A DNA stretch of 20,900 bases, taken from assembly GCA_038061695.1 (NCBI GenBank), contig JBBTYT010000017.1, forward strand, positions 1 to 20,900, given 5' to 3'. The notes under the pieces were generated by a model that did not search any database, was not told where the DNA came from, and saw nothing but the letters and a program-made list of their open reading frames with translations. The position numbers and the translations under genes are program-made. How positions within the stretch are numbered: the stretch's first letter is position 1; every line of letters starts with the position of its first letter. Positions 7,487-16,032 of the stretch are shown in pieces. This stretch comes from M10-OD1-4 sp038061695. GTDB lineage: Bacteria; Patescibacteriota; Minisyncoccia; GWC2-36-17; M10-OD1-4.

Positions 7487-8758
7487 ATGTTTAAGAAGGA
7501 GATATTAAAAAATAATATAAGATTGATCACGGCTCCGATGAGAGAGGCAATGACTGTAACTGTTTTGGTTTTAATTGGAACAGGCTCAAAGTATGAGGTG
7601 AAGGAGATGTCTGGTATATCGCATTTTTTGGAGCATATGATCTTTAAGGGTACAAAAAAGAGGAAGGATACATTGGCGATTTCAAGTGAGTTAGATAGTA
7701 TAGGCGCTGAATATAATGCTTTTACCAGTAATGAGTATACAGGATACTATGTAAAAGCAGATTACACTAAAATTGATCTTGCTCTTGATGTTGTTTCTGA
7801 TATGCTTTTAAATTCAAAATTCAATCCAAAAGAGATAGAGAAAGAGAAGGGGGTTGTGATTGAGGAGATAAATATGTACAAGGATAATCCTATGCGTCAA
7901 GTTTCCAATAATTTAGGTAATTTAATTTATGGAGATCAGCCAGCTGGATGGGATATAGCTGGGACGAAAGATATCATAAGATCATTTATAAGAAAGGATG
8001 TAAATAAGTATTTTCTCTCGCACTACACAAGTAATAATACAGTTGTTTGTGTGGCAGGAAATTTTGATAAAGAAAAGATAAAAGATAAAGTTGAAAAATA
8101 TTTTTCCGGTTTAAGGCATGGGTCAAAAAAAGAGAAAGAAAAAGTCTTTGAAGATCAAAAAAACTCAAAAAGTAGTATTGAGTATAAGAAAACAGATCAA
8201 ACTCATATGATTTTAGCATTTCGCTCTTTTATTCCAATCGCTGATGAAAGAGCGCCGATACTTTCTATTTTGGCAAATATTTTAGGAGGAAATATGTCAT
8301 CAAGATTATTTATAAATATCAGGGAAAAACAAGGACTCGCTTATTATATAAATGCAGGCACAGATTCAAGCACTGATACCGGATATTTTTACATAAGAGC
8401 TGGCATTGATAATAAAAGAGTCCATAATGCTATAGAAGGCATATTAAATGAGGTAAAAAAAGTTAAATATAGAGGAGTTACAGAAACAGAGCTTAGAAGA
8501 GCAAAAGACTATTTTAAAGGGAAGATGGTTATGGATATAGAGTCATCAGATGAATTAGCCATATTTTTAGGCTCGCAGGAAATATTAAAAAATGAGATAT
8601 TAACATTGGAGGATTTAATAAAAAGGATAGAAAAAGTAAAGCTCTCCCAAGTAAATAATCTTGCAAAAGAAATCTTTCAAGATAAAAATCTAAATCTCGC
8701 TTTAATAGGGCCATTTAAGAATAAAAAAGAATTTGATGGATTGCTAAAAGTTGACTAA
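7487..8758 (+). CDS. M16-family zinc metallopeptidase (processing-peptidase-like)
   Basis: This 423-aa peptidase resembles mitochondrial processing peptidase beta and bacterial PqqL/YmxG-type enzymes. The inverted zinc motif HFLEH lies at residues 46-50, with Glu49 as the catalytic base. The third zinc ligand is in VVIEEINMYKD; Glu127 lies 77 residues after His50, as expected for the family. The C-terminal half has the second M16 domain with GGNMSSRLFINIREKQGLAYYI, the usual substrate-binding R and Y segment. There is no signal peptide, so it should act in the cytoplasm. The start ATG is preceded by an A-rich leader with no Shine-Dalgarno. A natural substrate cannot be named. Confidence 0.92.
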   Translation: MFKKEILKNNIRLITAPMREAMTVTVLVLIGTGSKYEVKEMSGISHFLEHMIFKGTKKRKDTLAISSELDSIGAEYNAFTSNEYTGYYVKADYTKIDLALDVVSDMLLNSKFNPKEIEKEKGVVIEEINMYKDNPMRQVSNNLGNLIYGDQPAGWDIAGTKDIIRSFIRKDVNKYFLSHYTSNNTVVCVAGNFDKEKIKDKVEKYFSGLRHGSKKEKEKVFEDQKNSKSSIEYKKTDQTHMILAFRSFIPIADERAPILSILANILGGNMSSRLFINIREKQGLAYYINAGTDSSTDTGYFYIRAGIDNKRVHNAIEGILNEVKKVKYRGVTETELRRAKDYFKGKMVMDIESSDELAIFLGSQEILKNEILTLEDLIKRIEKVKLSQVNNLAKEIFQDKNLNLALIGPFKNKKEFDGLLKVD

Positions 8759-8792
8759 TTTTTAAAATATTAGCGATCCAAGAGTAGTATTT

Positions 8793-8828
8793 TTTATATT
8801 ATTTGTCTTTTATGATATAATTTATAAT
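8793..8828 (+). promoter_or_regulatory. Possible promoter for the beta-CASP hydrolase gene
   Basis: Two TATAAT boxes lie close together (8816-8821 and 8823-8828), 30 and 23 bases before the ATG. Upstream -35 candidates (TTTATA near 8793, TTGTCT at 8803-8808) are weak or poorly spaced. The 93-base gap from the previous gene supports an independent start of transcription. Confidence 0.35.
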
Positions 8829-8851
8829 ATTAATTCCTAGCATTTCAAAGT

Positions 8852-10228
8852 ATGATTAAGTTAAAGTTTTGCGGAGGTGTGGCAGGTTCTGTTACAGGAG
8901 CTTGTTATTTGATAGAAACGAAAAATACTAAGGTTTTGGTTGATTGCGGGATGTTTCAAGGCTCTAAATTTACTGAATTTTCTAATTCTGATCCGTTCGC
9001 TTTTAATCCGGCAGAGATTAATGCCATTATTATGACCCATGCTCATATAGATCATTCCGGTCGTCTGCCAAAACTTGTAAGAGATGGCTTTAAAGGTAAT
9101 CTTTATGGCACTGGACCGACATTGGATTTTGCTCACACTCTTTTAAATGACTCCGAACATGTTATAAAAGAAGAAGCAAAAAGAGATGGGATTCTTCCAT
9201 TTTATAATTTAAAGGATGTTGAGAGGGCTTTTGAATTAGCACATCCTAAAAAATATGATGAGGAGATAGTTGTTTCAGAGGATATAAGATTTTTTTTAAG
9301 AAATGCCGGTCATATTTTAGGTTCTGCAATAGTTGAGGTTTTTGTAAAAAATAGTAAAGGAAAAGAGGTTAAGATAGTATTTTCCGGAGACTTAGGTAAT
9401 TATCCAGCTCCTATAATAGGCGAGACAAAGTTTATAGAGGACGCGGATTATATATTAGTTGAGTCTGCTTATGGCAACAGATTACATGAGGATCATAAAA
9501 AGAGGAAGGACTTACTGGAGGATGTTATAGAAGAAACAATTAATAATGGAGGAACATTGATGATACCTGCATTTGCCACAGAAAGAACACAGGAGTTGCT
9601 TTATGAATTAAATGAACTTGTTGAGAATGGCAGGATAGCAAGAATTCCTATATTCTTAGATTCTCCATTAGCAATTAAGATAACCGATATTTATAGAAAA
9701 TATGAAAGCTATTTTGATCAAAAAACAAAGCATTTGATAGAGAAGGGGGATGATGTTTTTAATTTTCCAGGTCTTAAATTTACAGCAAGCGTTGAGGACT
9801 CAAAAGCTATATCACATCATTATGGTCCAAAGATTATAATAGCAGGTTCTGGAATGTCTAATGGTGGCAGAATAATTTATCACGAGATCTCTTATTTACC
9901 GGATCCAAATAACACTCTTTTGATTATAGGATTTCAAGTAAAAGGCTCTTTAGGCAGGAGACTTCTTGATGGTGAGAAAGAGGTTAAGATATTAGGTCAA
10001 ATTATTCATGTTAGGGCAAGAATAGTTCATATTGGAGGATATTCCGCCCATGCCGACCAGAGACAACTTTTAGAGTGGTTAAATCCTATGCGTCATACAG
10101 CTAAGAAGGTCTTTGTTGTTCAGGGAGAGCATGATGCCGGAATGGAGCTAATTGAGCATATTAAAGATGAACTCGCTATGAATGCAGAGATGCCGGCAAT
10201 GAATCAGGAGGTCTTTTTAGAAGAGTAA
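8852..10228 (+). CDS. Beta-CASP metallo-beta-lactamase-fold RNA hydrolase
   Basis: This 458-aa enzyme belongs to the CPSF73/Ysh1-like branch of MBL-fold nucleases. The metal site is complete: THAHIDHSGRLPKL (His63, His65, Asp67, His68), His154 in NAGHILGSA, and Asp180 in FSGDLGN. The beta-CASP insertion follows, with ESAYGNRLH, MIPAFATERTQELLYEL and AGSGMSNGGRI. The last motif, HIGGYSAHADQRQL, has His393 and His400. It lacks the C-terminal domain of RNase J and the KH domains of archaeal CPSF proteins. The likely role is endo- or exonucleolytic RNA processing in the cytoplasm. The specific RNA target is not evident. Confidence 0.9.
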   Translation: MIKLKFCGGVAGSVTGACYLIETKNTKVLVDCGMFQGSKFTEFSNSDPFAFNPAEINAIIMTHAHIDHSGRLPKLVRDGFKGNLYGTGPTLDFAHTLLNDSEHVIKEEAKRDGILPFYNLKDVERAFELAHPKKYDEEIVVSEDIRFFLRNAGHILGSAIVEVFVKNSKGKEVKIVFSGDLGNYPAPIIGETKFIEDADYILVESAYGNRLHEDHKKRKDLLEDVIEETINNGGTLMIPAFATERTQELLYELNELVENGRIARIPIFLDSPLAIKITDIYRKYESYFDQKTKHLIEKGDDVFNFPGLKFTASVEDSKAISHHYGPKIIIAGSGMSNGGRIIYHEISYLPDPNNTLLIIGFQVKGSLGRRLLDGEKEVKILGQIIHVRARIVHIGGYSAHADQRQLLEWLNPMRHTAKKVFVVQGEHDAGMELIEHIKDELAMNAEMPAMNQEVFLEE

Positions 10229-10237
10229 ATATTAAAT

Positions 10238-10260
10238 AGGACTTTTAATATATAAGTCCT
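10238..10260. other. Perfect 7-bp hairpin between the hydrolase and the O-antigen-ligase/TPR gene
   Basis: AGGACTT at 10238-10244 pairs perfectly with AAGTCCT at 10254-10260 around a 9-base AT loop. It sits ten bases after the upstream stop and 20 bases before the next ATG. No T-run follows in either direction, so it does not look like an intrinsic terminator. It may stabilise the upstream mRNA or mark a processing site. Confidence 0.4.
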
Positions 10261-10280
10261 GAAATAAATTTATAAAAGAT

Positions 10281-12371
10281 ATGGATTTAGGAATTAAAAA
10301 AGAAATTGAAAATAAATCTTTAGAAGAATTTATCTCAAAGAATATAGTAAAATCAAAAAATTTTATACAAAAAAAGTTAAGTGAATTTTTGATTTATCTA
10401 GTTGTTTTTTTTATACCGTTGCTATTTTTACCAGAAACTTTTTTACCGCTTAATTTAAATAAGCAATTTTTTATCTTCTCAATATTAACCTTAACTTCTC
10501 TGATTTGGCTGGTAAGCTTTATTAATGTAGGCAAGATAAGATTAAGGATGAATTTACCTACTCTAGCTTTATTTCTTTTATTTTTAACATCCATTTTATC
10601 ATGGTTTTTAAATGGTAAAATGCATTTTGGACTTTTCGGTATTTACGGTGGTGAGATTTCAGCGGTTTTTAATACAGCAATCTTATTCCTTTTATTTTTT
10701 ATTTTACAGACAGTATTTACTGAGAGGAAGATAATTTTAAATGCTCTTATTCTATTTTTAACTTCATCATTTTTTTCTTTGGTTTTTTGGTTTTCGGCAG
10801 ATAACGGATTTTTATCAGGATTTATACTTCCAGATTCAGGCTTCAGCACCATAGGGTCAGAAAATTCATTTCTATTATTCTTGATTTTTGGATTTTTTAT
10901 TTCAATCGGTTTTATTATATCTTCAAATAGATTGTTGGAGAAGTTGGTTTTAGTCGGTTCACAGATTATATTAGTAGTTTCATTTTTTGCACTTGGATTT
11001 AATGCTGGTTGGTATCTGATAACCATTGGATTTCTTCTTTTTATTTTTCTATATTTTTCAAATAAAGAAAACTTTGAGATGAGAAAGATTCAAGTGTCAT
11101 TGTTTTTTATTGCTTTGATAATTTCAATATTTTTTTCTTTTTCTAATATAGCGGATAATCCTTTAGAATTAAGATTAACATACGATGCTTCTGAGGATAT
11201 TATATTTAGTCAATACAAAAATAGTTATAAGGAGATTTTAATAGGTTCTGGTCCATCAACATTTCATCATTCATTTTTACAATATAAAAACAGCATTATT
11301 CCTGATTTAGAGTTAAATAGGATAGTTTTTAATTCAGGATACTCTGCTTTAACAGATATTTTTTCTGATCTCGGTATTTTAGGCGGTTTGTTATTTATTT
11401 TATTCTTTTTTTCGATTTTATATTCAGGGGCAAGATTGTTGTATTTACAGGCAAGTCAGAATAAATATGACACAATCTCTATATCTTTATTCATAGTATT
11501 TTTTATTTCGTTTTTAGAGTTATTATTTTTTTCAAGTAACTATGTTATTTTAATCACCTCAATTATTTTCGGAGCTTTATTAGTAAGTTATAGATATTAT
11601 ATACTAGGAGAAGAGCTAAAAGAAATTGATTTATCTTCGGATAGAAAAAAAATATTTTTAGGTTTGATATTCTCTATTTTTATATTAGCTTTAATTACAT
11701 TCTCTTATTATAAGCTGACTTTAAGATATATGGCAGAAATAAATTATAAAAAGTCTCTTAATGTTCATAATTTAGAAGAAAAGGATGATTTTTATGGTTT
11801 TATAAATAAAGCTATAAAGTTAGATGATAAGAATGATGCTTATTTTAGATCGTCAGCGGATTTTTCGCTCACCACATTAGAGGGCAATATGAAGAATACT
11901 AATTTATCAGATAAAAAGGAGATAGAAAAAATATCCAAAGATATTCAAAATATAGAGAATTTATATAGTATCGCTATTAAACTTAATCCAAATAATTTTA
12001 ATAATTGGTCCAGATTGGGTTTTATGTATGAGACTATCTCAAGATTTGACAGCTCTGTTATCCAATTAGCGCAAGACTCTTATAAGAAGGCGCTGATTTT
12101 AAATCCTAAAAATGTAGATATTTCATTTTCTCTTGGAAAGATGTATTATGAGAGTGGTAAATTTGAAGATGCAAAGAGAATTTTTTTAGAAATATTATCT
12201 GTATTTCCAGATGATTCAGATGTAAGATTTTACTTAGGATATACTTATTTAAAAATAGGAGATAAAGAAAATGCTTTAAAGATATTTGAGTTATTAAAAG
12301 AATCGGATCCAAAAAATAATTTACTAAATCAGGCTATCGCAGATATTAAAAAAGATATAAAAAATAAATAA
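10281..12371 (+). CDS. O-antigen-ligase-like polytopic membrane protein with C-terminal TPR repeats
   Basis: This 696-aa protein begins with a short charged N-terminus, then has about ten to twelve hydrophobic helices from residue ~37 to ~475. The large extracytoplasmic loop carries IGSGPSTFHHSFLQYKNS, in the position of the conserved loop of Wzy/WaaL-type (Wzy_C) polymerases and ligases. After a last helix near 458-475 comes a soluble tail with about three tetratricopeptide repeats (IKLNPNNFNNWSRLGFMYE, ILNPKNVDISFSLGKMYYE, VFPDDSDVRFYLGYTYLK). The likely role is transfer or polymerisation of a lipid-linked glycan, or glycosylation of surface proteins, with TPRs as a docking part. The exact substrate is unknown. 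Confidence 0.8.
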   Translation: MDLGIKKEIENKSLEEFISKNIVKSKNFIQKKLSEFLIYLVVFFIPLLFLPETFLPLNLNKQFFIFSILTLTSLIWLVSFINVGKIRLRMNLPTLALFLLFLTSILSWFLNGKMHFGLFGIYGGEISAVFNTAILFLLFFILQTVFTERKIILNALILFLTSSFFSLVFWFSADNGFLSGFILPDSGFSTIGSENSFLLFLIFGFFISIGFIISSNRLLEKLVLVGSQIILVVSFFALGFNAGWYLITIGFLLFIFLYFSNKENFEMRKIQVSLFFIALIISIFFSFSNIADNPLELRLTYDASEDIIFSQYKNSYKEILIGSGPSTFHHSFLQYKNSIIPDLELNRIVFNSGYSALTDIFSDLGILGGLLFILFFFSILYSGARLLYLQASQNKYDTISISLFIVFFISFLELLFFSSNYVILITSIIFGALLVSYRYYILGEELKEIDLSSDRKKIFLGLIFSIFILALITFSYYKLTLRYMAEINYKKSLNVHNLEEKDDFYGFINKAIKLDDKNDAYFRSSADFSLTTLEGNMKNTNLSDKKEIEKISKDIQNIENLYSIAIKLNPNNFNNWSRLGFMYETISRFDSSVIQLAQDSYKKALILNPKNVDISFSLGKMYYESGKFEDAKRIFLEILSVFPDDSDVRFYLGYTYLKIGDKENALKIFELLKESDPKNNLLNQAIADIKKDIKNK

Positions 12372-12377
12372 AAAATT

Positions 12378-12986
12378 ATGGAAAAAATACATAAAGTTCA
12401 TGATATAGAAAAATCATCTTTAAAATATAAGATATGCGTTTCTGGAGCGGCTGATTCAAGTCATTGCGCTACGAATGCTCTTCAGATGTCAGAGGAGATT
12501 GGTAGAGAGATTGTGAGACAGAACGGGGTTGTTGTTACTGGAGCTACATCAGGGATTCCTTATTGGGCTGCAAAAGGAGCAAAAGAAGAGGGTGGCATTT
12601 CCATAGGCTTATCTCCGGCATCTTCCGAGATGTCTCATATTAAGACATATAAGCTTCCAATAGATTATTTTGATCTTATAATATATACAGGTTTTGATTA
12701 TTCTGGCAGAAATCTTCTTTTAACAAGAGCATCGGATGCTGTTATTACTATCTGTGGAAGGATGGGTACTTTAAATGAATTTACGATTGCTTTTGAGGAT
12801 AAAAAACCACAAGGTGTTTTGCTAGGTAGTGGTGGAACAGCTGATCATATAGAAGATATAATAGTTAAAATGAAGAGAGGTCCAGGTAAGATTGTTTATG
12901 ATTCTGATCCTAGGAAACTAGTGATGAAAGTTATTAAGCTTATAGAGCAGGAGAAGGCAATAAAAATTAAGAAAAATAATAAATAA
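12378..12986 (+). CDS. SLOG-superfamily (LOG-like) nucleotide-binding protein
   Basis: This 202-aa protein has the Rossmann-like SLOG fold: KICVSGAADSS near the start (first strand and nucleotide loop), VVVTGATSGIPYWAAKGAKEEGG, LLLTRASDAVITICGRMGTLNEF and a C-terminal helix region. The glycine motif GRMGTLNE is a variant of the PGGxGTxxE motif of lysine-decarboxylase-like (LOG) proteins. The first Gly-Gly is missing, so cytokinin-nucleotide phosphoribohydrolase activity should not be assumed. It may bind a nucleotide or related ligand. The gene starts six bases after the TPR protein and ends immediately before the MgtC-like gene, so all are probably co-transcribed. Confidence 0.7.
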   Translation: MEKIHKVHDIEKSSLKYKICVSGAADSSHCATNALQMSEEIGREIVRQNGVVVTGATSGIPYWAAKGAKEEGGISIGLSPASSEMSHIKTYKLPIDYFDLIIYTGFDYSGRNLLLTRASDAVITICGRMGTLNEFTIAFEDKKPQGVLLGSGGTADHIEDIIVKMKRGPGKIVYDSDPRKLVMKVIKLIEQEKAIKIKKNNK

Positions 12987-13454
12987 ATGGATTTTTTAGG
13001 ACCATTGGATTTTGAAATATTTTTAAAGCTTTTTTTAGCATTTTTGCTTGGTCTTATTATCGGTATAGAAAGAGAGACAGCTGGCAAAGAGGCTGGACCA
13101 AGAACATATTCTCTAATAACGGTAGGTACAACACTACTAACAGTAATATCTTTAGACCCTATTTTTTTTGGCGATAATTCAAGAATAATATCCCAGATAT
13201 TGCCTAGTATAGGTTTTATTGGTGCTGGACTTATAATATTTAGAGAAAATAAAGTTCGTGGACTTGCCACAGCGGCAGGTGTTTGGATGATGTCGGCAAT
13301 AGGCATCGCTATCGGTATGGGGTATTATGCGATATCTATATTTTCTGTTATTATGGCGCTATTTATTTTATACATATTTAGAAAGCTTGATATTAATGGT
13401 AAAATAAAAAAGTTTAGCAAGATAAAATACGAAGATGATTCTTCAAAAGAGTAA
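12987..13454 (+). CDS. MgtC/SapB-family membrane protein
   Basis: This 155-aa protein matches the N-terminal membrane domain of MgtC/SapB. LLGLIIGIERE lies in helix 1, GPRTYSLITVG follows, then LPSIGFIGAGLIIF and VRGLATAAGVWMMSAIGIAIGMG, which are the hallmark segments. Four to five membrane helices are visible. It lacks the C-terminal ACT-like domain of Salmonella MgtC. In pathogens MgtC is linked to low magnesium and ATP-synthase control, but the role of short environmental homologues is unknown. The ATG immediately follows the upstream TAA, suggesting translational coupling. No magnesium riboswitch is visible. Confidence 0.88.
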   Translation: MDFLGPLDFEIFLKLFLAFLLGLIIGIERETAGKEAGPRTYSLITVGTTLLTVISLDPIFFGDNSRIISQILPSIGFIGAGLIIFRENKVRGLATAAGVWMMSAIGIAIGMGYYAISIFSVIMALFILYIFRKLDINGKIKKFSKIKYEDDSSKE

Positions 13455-13472
13455 AAGTAGATAGATCACAAT

Positions 13473-14603
13473 ATGAAAAAAAGCTTTTGGTATGCAGTCT
13501 CTATGTTGACAGGTACTATAGTTGGTGTTGGTATGTTCGCCCTACCTTATTCTTTTTATAAGGCAGGGTTTTTTGTCGGTTTATCGTATCTATTTATATT
13601 ATTTTTTATTTTATTATATCTACATCTGATGATGGGTGAGATTGTTTTAAGAACTAATGAGCGTCATAGATTTTTAGGTTATGTGGGTAAATATTTAGGT
13701 GATAAATTAAAAAATATTGCTGCTGTAGCAAGTATTATTGGTCTCTTCGGCGGTCTTTTGGCATATATTTTAATATCAGGCTCATTTTTAAAAATGCTGG
13801 GATTTTCCATATTTTCTAATATAGAAATAAATCAAATTTTATTTTGGATTGTTATGAGTATTGTAGTTTTTTTTGGAGTATCAGTTGTAAAAAAATCAGA
13901 ATTTATTTTAGTAGTATTTATGGTGGCTATTGTTATAGGCATACTTATCAATGGCTTGCCTTATATTAATATAGAAAACTTTTTACATTTTAATTTAGAC
14001 AATATATTTTTACCATATGGCATCGTCATATATTCATTAGTTGGTTTGTCGGCAATTCCATTAATGAGAGATTTTTTGGTTGGCGAGGAAAAAGTTTTTA
14101 AAAAGGCTATATTTTATGGAGTTTTTATTTCAGTAGTTATCTATCTTTTATTTGTCACTTTAGTAGTCGGTGTTAGTGGTGACTCTGTATCAGAAGATGC
14201 AATAGTTGGATTATCGGGCATATTGGGGGATAAAATTATTTTTCTAGGCGCTGTACTTGGGCTTCTTGCAGTTTCTACATCGTATGTTGCTTTTGCTGTT
14301 TATATAAAACAGACACTTATTCTAGATTTTAATGTAAGGGAGATAATATCATCACTTATGGTTTTCCTAATTCCAATTATATCGGTAATATTCATATCAA
14401 TAGGACTTACGGAAGTAGTTATGTTTTTAGGTGTCGTATTTTTAGGCATAGATTTAATATTTTTGATTCTGGTTTATAATAAGGCAAAAAAAGATGGTAA
14501 TAGAGTACCGGAGTATTCTTTAAATATACCAAAAGAAATTTTATATCTTATGGCAGTTATTTTCATGGTCGGTATTTTTTATGAATTGTTCTATAATTTA
14601 TGA
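13473..14603 (+). CDS. Amino-acid-permease-like transporter (aromatic amino acid/AAAP-type)
   Basis: This 376-aa protein has about eleven hydrophobic segments. The N-terminal helix pair carries GTIVGVGMFALPYSFYKAGF, the unwound-helix glycine motif typical of APC-superfamily amino acid transporters of the Trp/Tyr permease and eukaryotic AAAP branches. It probably imports one or more amino acids by cation symport, which would suit an organism with few biosynthetic pathways. The substrate cannot be assigned from sequence. It starts 18 bases after the MgtC-like gene and its TGA overlaps the next ATG by four bases. Confidence 0.8.
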   Translation: MKKSFWYAVSMLTGTIVGVGMFALPYSFYKAGFFVGLSYLFILFFILLYLHLMMGEIVLRTNERHRFLGYVGKYLGDKLKNIAAVASIIGLFGGLLAYILISGSFLKMLGFSIFSNIEINQILFWIVMSIVVFFGVSVVKKSEFILVVFMVAIVIGILINGLPYINIENFLHFNLDNIFLPYGIVIYSLVGLSAIPLMRDFLVGEEKVFKKAIFYGVFISVVIYLLFVTLVVGVSGDSVSEDAIVGLSGILGDKIIFLGAVLGLLAVSTSYVAFAVYIKQTLILDFNVREIISSLMVFLIPIISVIFISIGLTEVVMFLGVVFLGIDLIFLILVYNKAKKDGNRVPEYSLNIPKEILYLMAVIFMVGIFYELFYNL

Positions 14604-15877
14604 TGAATGATTTTTTTCTAAAATTAGAAAAATATATATTCTATATATTTGTATTTTCAATACCTTTTCAGGCGAGAGTTTATATTTATGAGTGGGGATT
14701 ATCTAAAGATGAGTTTTCTTCAGCATTCCTATATGTAACCGACATATTTATATTGATTCTAATTTTATTCTGGGCGTATAGAGGATTTGCTATAAAGATA
14801 TCAAAGTGTGATTATTTAATCATTGTTTTTTTTGGGATAACATCCATATCTCTTTTTATTTTTGAAAATAATGGATTTTTGGCATATCAATTATTAAAGC
14901 TCGCGGAATTTATTTTTTTATATCTTTATATAAAAAATAGGAGGGATAATTTTAGCTTTGATGTTGCTATTTTTATATTTATTATTTCAGGTGTATTTCA
15001 ATCATTTATTGGCATTTTTCAGTTTTTTATGCAGGAGAGCATCGGATTTAAATATTTAGGAGAGACATTGTTATCTCAGGATATGGCAGGAGTAGCTAAG
15101 ATGGATACTGAGGATGGAAAAATCATGAGACCCTATGGCACATTTACTCATCCTAATGTTTTATCAGCTTATCTATTTTTTTCAATCGCTTTTTTTTATT
15201 ATTTTGTGTTAAAAAAAGTCGAAAAGATTTCTTGGTTGGGTGTATCAATATTTTCTATATTATTTTTAGGGTTTTTCATCACTTTTTCAAGAAGTGTGTT
15301 ATTGGTATTTGCTTTATTTTCCTTAATTTTATTTTTTAAATACAAAAAAAATATTAAAATGCGTTTTTATATAATCCTATCTGTTGTATTATTTTTATTT
15401 TTTTCTTTAATTTTTTCGCATGAAATTTTTTCAAGAGTTAATGTTCTGCGAGATGGTGAAAATATTAATTTAAGGTTAGTTTATAATAATGTTGCGAATC
15501 AAATTATTTCAGAGAATGTATTTTTTGGGGTTGGTTCTGGAAACTTCGTTAACTCTTTCAAAATTAAAGGTGTATTTCAAGAGGATATGCAGTGGGCATA
15601 CCAACCGGTACATAATTCATATCTTCTAATAGTTTCTGAGGTTGGAATTTTTGGGTTTTCATTTTTCCTTGCATTCTTTTTCTTTATATTAAATTCTTTA
15701 TATAAGATAAAAGAGGATAATGATTTTAAAGTAATATTTTCAGGTTTATTGTTTTCTGTTGCTTTGCTTTTTCTTTCCGATCATTATTTTTGGGATCTTC
15801 AACAGGGCAGGCTAATGCTTTGGTTTTTATTTGGAATTGTAGCTTGGCGAATTCAAAATAATCAACACTATATTTAG
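14600..15877 (+). CDS. O-antigen ligase/polymerase family membrane protein
   Basis: This 425-aa polytopic membrane protein has roughly ten to eleven helices. The Wzy/WaaL signature region is clear: PYGTFTHPNVLSAYL, then FITFSRSVLLV, a periplasm-facing loop with FFGVGSGNFVNSF, and QPVHNSYLLIVSEVG. The arginine in TFSRS and the histidine in PVHN are at the positions conserved in WaaL-type ligases. It likely joins or polymerises lipid-linked glycans at the outer face of the membrane. It differs from the protein at 10281 by lacking the TPR tail. The start overlaps the upstream stop (ATGA); an ATG at 14603 is an equally possible start. Confidence 0.85.
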   Translation: MMNDFFLKLEKYIFYIFVFSIPFQARVYIYEWGLSKDEFSSAFLYVTDIFILILILFWAYRGFAIKISKCDYLIIVFFGITSISLFIFENNGFLAYQLLKLAEFIFLYLYIKNRRDNFSFDVAIFIFIISGVFQSFIGIFQFFMQESIGFKYLGETLLSQDMAGVAKMDTEDGKIMRPYGTFTHPNVLSAYLFFSIAFFYYFVLKKVEKISWLGVSIFSILFLGFFITFSRSVLLVFALFSLILFFKYKKNIKMRFYIILSVVLFLFFSLIFSHEIFSRVNVLRDGENINLRLVYNNVANQIISENVFFGVGSGNFVNSFKIKGVFQEDMQWAYQPVHNSYLLIVSEVGIFGFSFFLAFFFFILNSLYKIKEDNDFKVIFSGLLFSVALLFLSDHYFWDLQQGRLMLWFLFGIVAWRIQNNQHYI

Positions 15878-15966
15878 AAAAACATCTTAAAATATCTGAC
15901 TTGTCTTTCTGATTCTAGAATACCGCTTGCCAACAACTAAGCTGAGGGGTCCGCTTAAACCTCAAA

Positions 15967-15992
15967 CAAAAACACCAAGAAATTTTTTTTGG
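15967..15992 (-). terminator. Possible terminator of the minus-strand operon in the convergent gap
   Basis: Read on the minus strand, CCAA (15992-15989) pairs with TTGG (15978-15975) and is soon followed by a T-run (15972-15968). ACACC (16007-16003) could extend or compete by pairing with GGTGT (15976-15972). On the + strand a separate TGAGG/CCTCA hairpin lies at 15943-15964. The 155-base gap lies between two converging transcription units, where terminators are expected, but the stems are short. Confidence 0.35.
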
Positions 15993-16032
15993 AGAGTATC
16001 TGGGTGTGTGACCTCGCTAATTAATTAGAAAA

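Noticed and set aside
10643..11026. 127-aa open frame on the minus strand
   Set aside because: It is antisense to the helices of the O-antigen-ligase/TPR gene and has an Asn/Lys-rich shadow composition.
12896..13306. 136-aa hydrophobic open frame on the minus strand
   Set aside because: It is antisense to the MgtC-like gene; membrane-protein genes often give hydrophobic antisense frames.
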